A stretch of 40,935 nucleotides of DNA from Desulfovibrio sp. GTDB taxonomy: Bacteria > Desulfobacterota > Desulfovibrionia > Desulfovibrionales > Desulfovibrionaceae. Positions 1 to 8,146 of the stretch are shown here, one piece after another. A program made the position numbers and the translations under genes. The stretch lies in contig JAILPJ010000106.1 in assembly GCA_024699605.1 (NCBI GenBank), forward strand, positions 1-40,935. The letters are read 5' to 3'. Under the pieces are notes generated by a model. The model searched no databases. It was not told the DNA's origin and saw only the letters and a list, made by a program, of their open reading frames with translations. How positions within the stretch are numbered: position 1 is the stretch's first letter; each line of letters begins with the position of its first letter.

Positions 1-606
1 ATCAACCATAAAAAAGGCCAGTAGAGAGCAGCCCATAAACCACAACCAATGCAGGTGCTTACCCAACATTTACAATCTATTTGAATATTATCAATAATTT
101 TAAACATTATTTTATTTATTTGAAGTATATTACATACACTCAATCTATGGATTAAATTTTCTATATTATTCATTTCAAATTATTTTCTCCAAAAAAACCT
201 TTTGCTATTTATATTTTTAGGCTAATTTTACTACTTTCCAATTAATATTCATCATATTATCAAGGCTGTGCATCAATTTTGGGAGATTTTATTCCGTACT
301 CAGAGAAAACACTGTCCGAATTCGTTAGAAACATATTTGTCCCTGACACTTCAACCTCAAACCGCTGTCTTCGATAACAGCCGATTCCTTGCGTACCGTG
401 ACTCAGGCTACGATTCCTGACTGCTTACCCGCGCGCCGGCCTCGGCCCTGTCTCTCCTCCTTCGGTTCCGACACCCATGCCATTTAGCGGGTCACACGGC
501 GTGCCGTCCTCAATCTCATTGAATCGAAGCGTCTCACACGGGTATTTCAGCAAAAATAAATGCCGACCCATTAGATTCAAGCGCTGATTCGTTTTACCAT
601 TCACGC
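1..606. other. Gene-free, AT-rich left end
   Basis: I see no convincing gene here. Roughly 60-260 is very AT-rich, and 300-600 is of average composition with no long reading frame and no tRNA or repeat that I can recognise. It may be the edge of the integrated element whose integrase lies at 2302-3432. Confidence 0.5.
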
Positions 607-912
607 ATGGAAACCGATCAGCTCATCAAAAACGCTGTGCAGTCAGCTTTTGGGGAAATGCTCAGGAGTGTCGGAGGTGAAACAGTCCGGCAACACCTTG
701 AGAAAGCCGCGAAACTGGAAGCGCTGCGCAAGCGGCCTCTTCTTTCGCCTGAGGAGGTCTCCCTGTTGTACGGCATCCCCGTTTCAACACTGTCCACCTG
801 GCGTTCCAGGGACAAAGGCCCAAATTACACAAAACTTGAGGGCTCGGTGTTCTACACCGCAAAGCAATTGGAAAAATGGATCGAAGCCAACGAGATCACT
901 GTTCGGAGATAG
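607..912 (+). CDS. Small helix-turn-helix protein, excisionase/AlpA-like
   Basis: This is a 101-residue protein. The C-terminal half (about residues 43-101) reads as a MerR/AlpA-type winged helix: a segment around LSPEEVSLLYGIPVSTL, then STWRSRDKGP, then a beta hairpin and a final helix at KQLEKWIEANE. Such proteins bind DNA and commonly act as excisionases or as regulators of integrated elements. The N-terminal 40 residues are helical and unrecognised. An integrase lies 1.4 kb downstream on the other strand, which fits a mobile-element role. The exact role is inferred; the fold assignment is by motif only. Confidence 0.65.
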   Translation: METDQLIKNAVQSAFGEMLRSVGGETVRQHLEKAAKLEALRKRPLLSPEEVSLLYGIPVSTLSTWRSRDKGPNYTKLEGSVFYTAKQLEKWIEANEITVRR

Positions 913-1017
913 CGCCAACACATCTTTTTCCACCCATCGGAAAATCATTTTGTTGAATGCAGATCAGACGGCTGACATATGACGGTTACTTGCGTGACAT
1001 TGCCAGCAGTCCAAAGA

Positions 1018-1058
1018 AGCAGAGCCCAACCGATTATCGCGGTCAGGCTCTGCGTTTT
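1018..1058. terminator. Hairpin, possible terminator of the Rpn remnant
   Basis: GCAGAGCC is followed about 20 nt later by GGCTCTGC, giving an 8-bp stem. It lies just past the 3' end of the minus-strand nuclease remnant and is followed by GTTTT on the plus strand. The T-tract is short, so termination is only possible. Confidence 0.35.
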
Positions 1059-1079
1059 CAGGCTAATTTGTCAATCTGG

Positions 1080-1490
1080 CTAATGTTTCCTGGACAGGCG
1101 TGACTGAATTGCACAAATTTCCTCCAGCGGAACCTTAGTGGAGAGAGAGATTTGTTCAGGGGTTTGGCCGGAGTTGAGCATATTAAAGGAGAAGCATTGC
1201 CCGTTCTTCGTTGCGGCCTTCATTACGGCCTTGATTCAGTCCTTCACTGAGGCCTTCATTACGGCCTTGATTGAATCCTTCATTACGGCCTTGAGCAAAC
1301 CACGTTCCCTTTTCCTTCTCAATATACATCTGCATATCCATGGCAAGCGACATGTAAATCTCCTTCTCTTTTCCGTCAGCCTTAACCCGGTCAACAGACG
1401 CGGCCAACTCCGAAGCAAAGCCGCCTGAGGCCTTGCTTCGTCCTCACATATTCAAGGAAGCCGCGAATGTCGGGGCTTTCCTCACAGCGC
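1080..1490 (-). pseudogene. C-terminal remnant of an Rpn/PD-(D/E)XK nuclease (recombination-promoting nuclease) with two frameshifts
   Basis: Three successive minus-strand frames together give a typical Rpn-family C-terminus. The first reads KKRCEESPDIRGFLEYV. The second runs from SGGFASELAASVDRVKADG through EKEIYMSLAMDMQMYIEKE to a run of QGRNEG/EGLNQG repeats. The third reads NSGQTPEQISLSTKVPLEE and ends at the stop at 1080-1082. Shifts lie near 1420 and near 1190. The N-terminal nuclease core is absent. In this family the charged GRxEG repeats precede a short C-terminal helix pair, as seen here. It overlaps the 3' end of the adjacent antitoxin gene, so it was probably truncated when that pair arrived. 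Confidence 0.65.
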
Positions 1491-1766
1491 TTCTTCACGC
1501 GGCACTATAGCAAGCTTGTAGCCCATCGGAGTAAGCAACTTAAAAAGCGTATCTATTTGTGGCGTAACTTTCATTTTCTCCAATCGTGCGACAGCAGATT
1601 GCTTAAGACCTGCCGCTTCCGCAAGCTGTCCTTGTGTTAACCCTTTTGTCTCACGTACTTCAATCAGTTTACCAATCAATTCAACTTCAAATTCGATTCT
1701 CGCACGTTCAGCTGGTGATACGTTATTGTCGTCATTATAGAAATCTCGAAAGCTTGTGCTTGACAT
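1482..1766 (-). CDS. XRE-family antitoxin (HigA-like)
   Basis: This 94-residue protein has a central Cro/C1 helix-turn-helix (about residues 36-90). The recognition region is KGLTQGQLAEAAGLKQSAVARLE, split here as the two helices TQGQLAEAAG and QSAVARLEK. The start lies 1 nt after the stop of the upstream toxin gene, so the pair is translationally coupled in the toxin-first order typical of HigBA. The antitoxin should neutralise the toxin and repress the operon, although I did not identify an operator. Confidence 0.8.
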   Translation of the reverse strand: MSSTSFRDFYNDDNNVSPAERARIEFEVELIGKLIEVRETKGLTQGQLAEAAGLKQSAVARLEKMKVTPQIDTLFKLLTPMGYKLAIVPREEAL

Positions 1767-1767
1767 A

Positions 1768-2127
1768 TCAACTTTTCCTCTCTAGAAAATCTTTCATATT
1801 TCTGGTCGCCTGCTCAATTTCTTTAACTGGTATTTTCTTCGTCTTTTTTATGAAATGGTGTAATAATATGAATTTATTATTACACCAATAGAAAAAAAGA
1901 ATTCTATGAGCTAATGGTCGCAATTCCCATAGATTACCATCCAGATGCTTTACCTGTGGTTCACCAATCCGCGTCCCATAAGTTTCTAACGCTCGTATAT
2001 ATGTAAGAATTTTCTGATATTGAATACGGGCGTCTTTACTCGTCCCTGCTTTATCTCGAAGTTCAATCAAGACCTCTTTCACAGGCTGTGAGCCGTTTTT
2101 ATCTTCATAAAACTCAACTTGATACAT
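1768..2127 (-). CDS. RelE/HigB-type toxin (phage Gp49-like family)
   Basis: This 119-residue protein begins YQVEFYEDKNGSQPV and carries the family core KHLDGNLWELRPLAHRI followed by the beta strand FFYWCNNKFILLHHF and the KKTKKIP segment. These are hallmarks of the Gp49-like HigB group of ribosome-dependent mRNA interferases. It lies directly upstream of an XRE antitoxin with a 1-nt gap. The length is normal and no damage is visible. The downstream gene context is a decaying mobile island, where such addiction modules are common. Confidence 0.85.
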   Translation of the reverse strand: MYQVEFYEDKNGSQPVKEVLIELRDKAGTSKDARIQYQKILTYIRALETYGTRIGEPQVKHLDGNLWELRPLAHRILFFYWCNNKFILLHHFIKKTKKIPVKEIEQATRNMKDFLERKS

Positions 2128-2301
2128 CGACGCATCCTTTGCTCTCCTTATTTATAACAAATATGTTATTATTGTCAAGCAATAAACGCACACACAAGCA
2201 AGAAATCCACCTCAATTCCCGATTTTCTGTTTTTGCCATTTCTGCTCGTCCTTGGCCGGTAGTATCATTTACGGAAATTTCACCTCTTATGCATACCCGA
2301 C

Positions 2302-3432
2302 TCATGCAAGCGTCATTGATGACAACAACCGTGCCGCTTCTGCCCCTTGGTCGGGAGCCAAGTGCGCATAGCGCTGGGTCATGATGATTGACTTGTGGCC
2401 CATAAGCCGCTGCACCGTGTAGAGAGGAACACCAGCCTGCACCAGCCACGAGGCGTAGGTATGCCGCAACGTATGAAACACAACCTTGTCGCGGGGGTCA
2501 GTTATGCCCTCATTGAGTTTGGTATCGCGGAGGATCATACGGAATCCAGGACTGATTTGATGATGCGGCGTGTTTTGCGTCCCTGCCTTGGGAAAAACCA
2601 AACGCCCCGCCTGACCGCCAGTTTCGCTCCGATGCTCCGCAAGCATGGCCTTGACCTGCTCAGGCATATGCACGACACGGTTCATTGCGTTCTTTGAGTC
2701 CATGACAGTGATTGTGCCCGCTGTAAAATTGACATGCTCCCACCGCAGGTGAAACACTTCCCCGGCGCGAAGACCAGTGTACAGGGAAAGGAGTGACATT
2801 TGCCACAGGCTGAGGCTTCGCTCACGAAGTTCGTCCAATAACGTCTTGGCTTCTGCCTTGGTCAAAAAACGCATGCGGCGTCCGTCACTCTGCTGAACCT
2901 TCACGTTATCTGTGGGAATGGGGCCTTCATACAGACCCCACCGAGCCGCCTGACGAAAAACCTGTCCGAGAAGATTCAGCGTGTGCCGTGTGGACTGCGG
3001 TGAAAGGTGGGATTCACCCTTCCTCAGGTTTTCCACTTCAACGTTGGTGATGTCGATAAGCGGGAGGTGTCCAAGTGTGGGCTTGATGCGGTTCTCGTAG
3101 ATGCTCACGGCATCCATGGGGCGCTTGCGCATGACTTCAAGGTAATCCGAGCGAAAGCGTTCAAAAACCTCGTCAAGCGTCAGGCGGGCGTTGTCGGCGG
3201 GGAGGTTGTCCACCTTGCGGGCGTGCTTGAGACGCTCGGCGCGGACATGGGAAGCCATGGAGGCGGAGACTTTTTCACTGAGCCACCCCACCTTTTCCCA
3301 AATGAGCTGGCGTTCGCCGGGAAGGCGGTAGCAGATGTCGTAGCAGACGTCCGGCTTGCCACGGTATCGACGGCTTGCGTGTTCCCTCGCGTATACGCCC
3401 GTGTAGTTGGTTTTGGTGCGTTTTGCGGACAT
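2302..3432 (-). CDS. Tyrosine recombinase / phage-type integrase
   Basis: This 376-residue site-specific recombinase is of full length. The catalytic set is visible: Arg222 in TGLRAGE, Lys247 in DSKNAM, His320 and Arg323 in FHTLRHTYAS, His346 in LMGHKS and Tyr355 in TQRYAHL. A SAM-like core-binding domain lies at about 80-165, and an N-terminal arm-binding region precedes it. Start: ATG at 3432 with AGGAG about 8 nt upstream. A degenerate tRNA-3'-end-like sequence at 3601-3651, just upstream of the gene, is a candidate attachment remnant. A second, truncated copy of the 3' end of the same gene lies at 5853-5980. Confidence 0.95.
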   Translation of the reverse strand: MSAKRTKTNYTGVYAREHASRRYRGKPDVCYDICYRLPGERQLIWEKVGWLSEKVSASMASHVRAERLKHARKVDNLPADNARLTLDEVFERFRSDYLEVMRKRPMDAVSIYENRIKPTLGHLPLIDITNVEVENLRKGESHLSPQSTRHTLNLLGQVFRQAARWGLYEGPIPTDNVKVQQSDGRRMRFLTKAEAKTLLDELRERSLSLWQMSLLSLYTGLRAGEVFHLRWEHVNFTAGTITVMDSKNAMNRVVHMPEQVKAMLAEHRSETGGQAGRLVFPKAGTQNTPHHQISPGFRMILRDTKLNEGITDPRDKVVFHTLRHTYASWLVQAGVPLYTVQRLMGHKSIIMTQRYAHLAPDQGAEAARLLSSMTLA

Positions 3433-3600
3433 GGGGAGGCTCCTGGCAAAAATTCGCGGGATTGGTCAGCACCGGTTAGTCGTGCTAACATTCATGCTAA
3501 TCACTTGCGCAAATTCTGTCAAACCACCGCAAACTCATTTTAAAAAAATCCTTTAAAATCAAACTGTAGCATAAAATTTGCATACTCTGAGACTTGTCTT

Positions 3601-3651
3601 TTAAGTCCTTTCACGCCGTCAACAGCGGTTCAAATCAGCTTGAGGACGCCA
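3601..3651 (+). other. Candidate attachment-site remnant resembling a tRNA 3' end
   Basis: The sequence contains AGCGGTTCAAATCAGCTTG, which resembles a T-arm (GGTTCAAATC), followed by GAGGACGCCA, an acceptor-like 3' strand ending in CCA. The T-stem is imperfect and I find no matching 5' half, so it is not a functional tRNA. Its place 170 nt from the start of the integrase gene suggests an att remnant left by integration into a tRNA gene. This is an inference. Confidence 0.35.
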
Positions 3652-3673
3652 ATAAAATCAAAGGGTTATCTCG

Positions 3674-3696
3674 AAAGGGATGCCCCCTTTTTTGTT
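3674..3696 (+). terminator. Short Rho-independent terminator-like hairpin
   Basis: AAAGGG and CCCTTT flank a short loop and run into a six-T tract. It follows the tRNA-like remnant, as expected for the downstream flank of an att site in a tRNA gene. Confidence 0.4.
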
Positions 3697-3833
3697 CAGA
3701 AACGGTTACGGAAACGGTTTGCAAGCAAATCTTTCTCAGGCACGTACACAAAATGCCTGCCAGTCGCAGTTCTGGCACAGTTTGCTGGGCAATCCAGTAC
3801 GGAAAATTCCCTGCTTTCTAGGCAGCCCCCACG

Positions 3834-4416
3834 TCACTGGGAAACATCCAAACTTCGAAGGCGTGCAACACAGCGATTCAGGCTGGGAGAACGCTGCATG
3901 GCGGCTTCAATATCCCAGCTTTCATTGACAAATTCTTCCATTATGGGCAGGTAGAGTTTGCCTTGCCTGCCTGTTGCGGAAATCAGATCTGCCTTGATGG
4001 CCTTTTGCAGAGAAAGGCGTGCTTCTTGGGATCAGGCAGCATATCCGGCTGTGGTGCAATTTTGTCCGCCCGCACCCTGAGCAGTTTGGCAAAGTTCCTG
4101 TAATCCGCCAGCAGCCAGCTTTCCAGCTCGTTAACGGCGAAACGCAAAAGAAAATTCTGGTGGATAACGGCAGCCTGTTTCCCAAGATAGCGCTGCCTTG
4201 CGGCAAGCGGACAAGGACTATTGCTATCCATAAAGTCCGTCAGGACAAGCACGGCTGTTTCGTTGTCCGCAAGGCAGGCATAGTCTGCGGCTTTTTTTTG
4301 GATGTTGCCGAATCCTCTTACCGGGTAGGACCTTAACCAACTATGCCCGCAAAAGGCGATCAGGGTTTTGCAAAGGGCAATTCAAGTTTGCCCTCGGTAA
4401 CAACGTGTATTTTCAT
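3834..4416 (-). pseudogene. DUF4276 protein (Toprim-like partner of the AAA ATPase), two frameshifts
   Basis: The start ATG at 4416 overlaps the stop of the upstream ATPase as ATGA. The frame begins MKIHVVTEGKLELPFAK and breaks after about 18 codons. Restoring one frame gives GFGNIQKKAADYACLADNE, then VLVLTDFMDSNSPCP and NELESWLLADYRNFAKLL. A second shift near 4015 leads to the family C-terminus NESWDIEAAMQRSPSLNRC and a stop at 3834. The VTEG and LTDFMD motifs and the ELESWLLAD segment match DUF4276, a family with a Toprim-like fold that normally sits beside such ATPases. As the sequence stands, the product cannot be made intact. Confidence 0.75.
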
Positions 4417-5534
4417 AGCGACAAGAGCGACAGTTGATCCATTCTGCCTTGCCTGATTTCCGGCAACACAGCCTCGGCGGCACGTAATCCGTTTTCCATC
4501 AGCTTTGTGGCGTTATCCGACAGGGGGCGTATGACTGTTCCGTCTTTTCCGGGTTCCAGCTGCAACATCTCTTCCGGCTGTATCCCCGGATCGTCAAGGA
4601 GCGCATAGGAGTGCGTTGAAATCAGCACCTGCCGCCCCTGCTTCCCGCGAATAAGCCGGGCAAACAGGGTCGGCAGCTGACAGACAATTTCTTCATTGAG
4701 GGAAAGTTCCGGCTCTTCCAGAAGGAGAGGCCCGCCCTTTTCCAGCAGCATCCAGAACAGTGCGATCAGACGCAGGGTTCCGTCAGAAAAACAGCTTTCA
4801 TCCTGAATGGCCCCATTGGGCCTCCAGTGCTGGAATTTTGCCCGCAAATGCGGCTGGCCCCGGTTTTCGTCCATCTCCACTTTCAATTCCGTCAGCGTGG
4901 GCACAGCGATTTGCAACGCTTTATCAATGCGCCGCAGTCTAGCTTCACGTGTTTGGCGTGGCGTCGACCATATCTGGCGCACGATGTCGCGTCCATACGG
5001 ATCATTCATGACCGGCACGGCAGAAAAAGCCTGCGGGTCTCGTACCGCCTGCGGCAAAATTTGGCGATATTCAATGCTCCTGAAAAAGTTTGCAATATCC
5101 CGAAAGGCCTGATTGGCGCTTACCTGCTCCAGAGCTGTCTGCGTTCTGCGCTGTATATCCTTTTCGTCTTCGGCATCAGGACGCTTAAGAATACTCGTGC
5201 CGCCCTTCCGCACACATTCCTTTTTTATCTCGACAGGAAACTGCTTGGAGCTTGTTAGCTCAAGCTCATATTCCCACACGTCATCTAGTGTAAATACAAG
5301 ACGGATATCTGGTTCCTGCCGGGCATACAGGCAACGCAGCTTTGTAAGGCCGCCTCGCCCCTGCACGGCCTTTCCCACGCCATGCTCTACAACGTCGCGA
5401 ATAAACCGAAACGCATCAAGAAAATTGGATTTCCCGGAAGCATTGACGCCCACAAAAAACATGCGGGAATGAAGCGTTGCATCTACGTTCTGAAAATTCT
5501 TCCAATTCTTGAGCTGAACTCTTGTTACCCGCAT
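4413..5534 (-). CDS. AAA/ABC-type ATPase (AAA_21, COG4637-like), first gene of an ATPase-DUF4276 pair
   Basis: From the ATG at 5534 the protein is 373 residues. It begins MRVTRVQLKNWKNF, the usual start of SMC/OLD-like ATPases. Walker A is GVNASGKS (about 29-36), the ABC signature is FSDGTLRLIAL, Walker B is PLLLEEPELSLN, and the switch histidine is in LISTHSYALLDD. The stop overlaps the start of the DUF4276 gene by 4 nt, so the two were translated as a coupled pair. Two-gene ATPase plus Toprim-like arrangements resemble anti-phage OLD/Gabija-like modules. A defence role is inference. The ATPase is intact although its partner is broken. Confidence 0.85.
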   Translation of the reverse strand: MRVTRVQLKNWKNFQNVDATLHSRMFFVGVNASGKSNFLDAFRFIRDVVEHGVGKAVQGRGGLTKLRCLYARQEPDIRLVFTLDDVWEYELELTSSKQFPVEIKKECVRKGGTSILKRPDAEDEKDIQRRTQTALEQVSANQAFRDIANFFRSIEYRQILPQAVRDPQAFSAVPVMNDPYGRDIVRQIWSTPRQTREARLRRIDKALQIAVPTLTELKVEMDENRGQPHLRAKFQHWRPNGAIQDESCFSDGTLRLIALFWMLLEKGGPLLLEEPELSLNEEIVCQLPTLFARLIRGKQGRQVLISTHSYALLDDPGIQPEEMLQLEPGKDGTVIRPLSDNATKLMENGLRAAEAVLPEIRQGRMDQLSLLSL

Positions 5535-5572
5535 AAGCAATCCTGTTTCATAAATTTCTTTAAAGGAAACGA

Positions 5573-5599
5573 CGACCCTTTAGGGTCGATTTTATTGTT
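5573..5599. terminator. Short hairpin with T-rich tail
   Basis: CGACCC-TTTA-GGGTCG forms a 6-bp stem and is followed by ATTTTATTGTTTT on the plus strand. It lies just upstream of the minus-strand ATPase gene and could insulate that gene from plus-strand reading. Confidence 0.4.
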
Positions 5600-5852
5600 T
5601 TACAGCCAGCCTGAGCAATGTCGTACAATTTTCGCCTTTGAATAAGAACATGATAATTCTTTCCCGCTTGGTGAAAGATTCTTTGGCAATAGCACGATTG
5701 TTTTTCCTAAATATTTCCCAGGATTATTTTTTAATTCTGAAATCGGTACTAACATGGTTCATCCTTATCACTATTTCTCAAGCAAATTCTTTGACCAAAT
5801 TTCCAAAAGAATTAGTGCGATTATATCTTTGAGTACTTTATTCATTCTTCAC
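5600..5852. other. AT-rich spacer without a recognisable gene
   Basis: Apart from short hydrophobic reading frames with no start signal or known motif, I see nothing in this stretch. It separates the ATPase-DUF4276 pair from a string of gene fragments. Confidence 0.45.
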
Positions 5853-5980
5853 TCATTGGTCAAGATACCCGACAGTAACCGCGCCCTGGTCGGGAGCCAA
5901 GTGCGCATAGCGTTGTGTCATGATGATCGACTTGTGGTCCATGAGACGCTGTACCGTGTAGAGCGGCACACCCGCCTGCA
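5853..5980 (-). pseudogene. C-terminal fragment of a second tyrosine integrase
   Basis: On the minus strand the frame reads QAGVPLYTVQRLMDHKSII then MTQRYAHLAPDQGA, nearly identical to the C-terminus of the integrase at 2302-3432 (same Tyr motif, TQRYAHL). The GHK box is DHK here, and the frame leaves the homologous region at VTVGYLDQ and stops. Everything upstream of QAG is missing. DNA identity over about 100 bp is high, in the same orientation, so this is either a duplicated end or the relic of a related element. Confidence 0.8.
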
Positions 5981-5999
5981 CTGATTATTATTCTCTCAT

Positions 6000-6245
6000 T
6001 TGAACGAGAATCTCACATCACTTGAACGCTCGGGATCCGCAAGCGATGGCTCTGAGATCGTCCAGGCTAATCTGACAGCTATAGCCAGAGAGCGAACCGT
6101 CCTCGTCATTGCGCATAGACTCTCAATGGTGCGGCATGCCGACAGGATCATTGTCATTGATAAGGGGGAGTTTTCCGCCATGACTCTACATGACGTGCTT
6201 GTCCACCGAGAGGGCTTATACAGAGGGGACCATTGTCGGTCGGAT
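6000..6245 (+). pseudogene. C-terminal fragment of a type I secretion ABC transporter (HlyB-like)
   Basis: The frame contains IVQANLTAIARERTVLVIAH then RLSMVRHADRIIVIDKGE, which is the H-loop region and C-terminus of an HlyB/LapB-type export ATPase (the AHRLS motif with the switch histidine). All membrane segments, Walker A and Walker B are missing. The tail HREGLYRG is typical of the family end. It directly precedes a fragment of the membrane-fusion partner, so a whole secretion operon once lay here. Confidence 0.7.
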
Positions 6246-6520
6246 TGACTGTACGAGAGGCGGAAACCCTTCTCACACTTGTTCCGTTGGGAGGCAATCT
6301 GGAGGTAGAGGCGGAAGTCCGGGCCGATGATATCGGCAAGGTGCATGAAGGCGACAGTGTCCGCGTAAAGATTACGGCTTTTCCGTTTCAGAAGTACGGA
6401 ACACTTGACGGGAAAGTGAGGGTGATATCAGAAGAAGCTTGTCAGAATCAGCAGGATTGCCATATGCTTCTTTCAAGGAATGGGAAAGCCTGCCGCCATG
6501 GCGCCTTGGTTACACGGTGA
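6233..6520 (+). pseudogene. Internal fragment of a HlyD-family membrane fusion protein
   Basis: The reading frame VREAETLLTLVPLGGNLEV, then GKVHEGDSVRVKITAFPFQ and KYGTLDGKVRVISEEA, is the C-terminal beta-barrel part of HlyD-type adaptors. The N-terminal membrane anchor and coiled coil are missing, and after EEA the frame leaves the family and ends. It overlaps the ABC fragment upstream, which keeps the usual HlyB-HlyD order. Confidence 0.7.
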
Positions 6521-6588
6521 CAGAGTAACTCTCCCCCTGAATTTTTTGCGAAAACAAAAAGCCATTGAAGCATGGACATGGCGGCATC

Positions 6589-7686
6589 ATGATACGCTAT
6601 CTCAAACTTTCAAATGTCGGTCCTGCTGCCGACATGGAATTGGAATTCGGTAGTCGTCTCAATCTACTGACCGGTGACAACGGCTTGGGGAAAAGTTTTC
6701 TGCTCGACATCATCTGGTGGGCGCTGACCCGGAAATGGCCAGCCGAGGTGAACGCAAAACTGACTGCCGGTAAAATTGCCCTGCCGACAGAAAAGAGCAA
6801 GGAATATACCATCAAGTTCTCCATTTCGGCCGCTTCAAAGGATCAAGAATTTATTAGTACGTTCCAGCCAAGAACCCAGAGCTGGAGTCTCAAGATGGGA
6901 CGCCACCCTAATCCGGGGCTCGTATTCTATGCCATGGCAGATGGCGGTTTCGCCGTCTGGGACCCAGCCCGGAATTACTGGAAGGCGCAGAACGAGGCTG
7001 GTACCAATAGACCTGCTGCGTATGTTTTCAGCCCCAAGGAAGTCTGGGACGGATTGAATCGTGAAGACGACCTCTGCCTATGTAATGGCCTGATTAGGGA
7101 CTGGGCCAATTGGCAAAACAAAAACGGTTGGGAATTCAACCTGTTGAAAAAAGTTTTGCAAGATCTTTCGCCTGATTCCGGAGAACTTTTGACACCGGGC
7201 GAACTGACCCGGATCAGTCTGGATGATGTTCGTGACATGCCAACGCTAAAAATGCCATACGGACAAGACGTTCCCGTCGTCCACGCATCTTCGGGTATGC
7301 GGAGAATCATCGCACTTGCTTACTTCCTCGTCTGGTGTTGGGAAGAACATAAAAAGGCGAAGAAGCTCATAGGAGAACCCTTGGAAACGAAAGCCGTCAT
7401 GCTCGTGGACGAGGCGGAATCGCATCTTTATCCAAGCTGGCAGCGAAAGATCATTCCCGCGATTCTGTCTGTGATGAATGAGCTCGAACATTCAATCGAA
7501 GTGCAGTTCATTGCGTCGACACATTCTCCGCTTCTCATGGCTTCCGTTGAACCCCAATTCCATGCTAGTTCCGACGCCTGGTTTGATATTGAGTTGCTAG
7601 ACGGTCGGGTTGAGCTGACAAAACGCCAATTCTCGCGCAATATTGATGCTATAAACAGCGAAATTACAGACTCGACTTTCGACTAG
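6589..7686 (+). CDS. AAA-family ATPase (AAA_21-like) without a visible partner
   Basis: The protein has 365 residues from the ATG at 6589 (MIRYLKLSNVGP), which fits the family start better than the TTG at 6565. Walker A is GDNGLGKS (29-36), Walker B is VMLVDEAESHLYP and the switch histidine is in IASTHSPLLMAS. These are features of the OLD/PtuA-like ATPases that work with a nuclease or Toprim partner in phage defence. No second gene follows: downstream to 8146 I find no HNH or Toprim reading frame. It could be an orphan or a self-sufficient ATPase. It is not similar enough to the ATPase at 4413-5534 to be a duplicate. Confidence 0.85.
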   Translation: MIRYLKLSNVGPAADMELEFGSRLNLLTGDNGLGKSFLLDIIWWALTRKWPAEVNAKLTAGKIALPTEKSKEYTIKFSISAASKDQEFISTFQPRTQSWSLKMGRHPNPGLVFYAMADGGFAVWDPARNYWKAQNEAGTNRPAAYVFSPKEVWDGLNREDDLCLCNGLIRDWANWQNKNGWEFNLLKKVLQDLSPDSGELLTPGELTRISLDDVRDMPTLKMPYGQDVPVVHASSGMRRIIALAYFLVWCWEEHKKAKKLIGEPLETKAVMLVDEAESHLYPSWQRKIIPAILSVMNELEHSIEVQFIASTHSPLLMASVEPQFHASSDAWFDIELLDGRVELTKRQFSRNIDAINSEITDSTFD

Positions 7687-8146
7687 CCCAAATATGAAAA
7701 GTGCCGCATGAGAAGCCGGTTTTCAGATACCGAATCTTCCACTGCGTTATTTCTGACGCGGTAGAGACGACCATTACTGATCGCCCCCCCGCACAGAAAT
7801 CATGAAATTTTGGTAATCAGAAATATTTAACACCTACCCTTCTTCGCATCTTCTTTCGCGACATCACGCCTATCGCTCACCTCTCTGCCGCACGCATGGC
7901 CGAAGATCTGAAGCGATCTCCGTTAGAGACCTCGGCCGCAGAGCCGAGAGCACGCTAGCGAGGAGACGAAAATCTTGCGGGCAAGCAACGGCAAAGACTT
8001 TTCACAGCTGCTCCTGAGGGGATTTCGTGCATGGAGCAAATCGCAGCAAGCGGTGGGCTGACAGCATAATGGTCGCATCAAGCACACGTTGGCTTAAGAC
8101 ATTGCCTGAAACAGGCGCAACAGCCGCCTTTGCCGCCAACAAGCCG
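7687..8146. other. Intergenic, no gene recognised
   Basis: The stretch contains only short frames without start signals. It marks the boundary between the accessory island and the conserved fumarate respiration locus. Confidence 0.5.

Noticed and set aside
1183-1300. The CGTTCTTCGTTGCGGCCTTC-like repeats as a CRISPR array.
   Set aside because: They encode the QGRNEG amino-acid repeats of the Rpn tail and have no spacers.
3240-3285. A fifth leader copy at ATGGAGGCGGAGAC.
   Set aside because: It lies inside the integrase gene on the opposite strand, lacks the CGGCG/CGCCG pair and has no start codon at the right distance.
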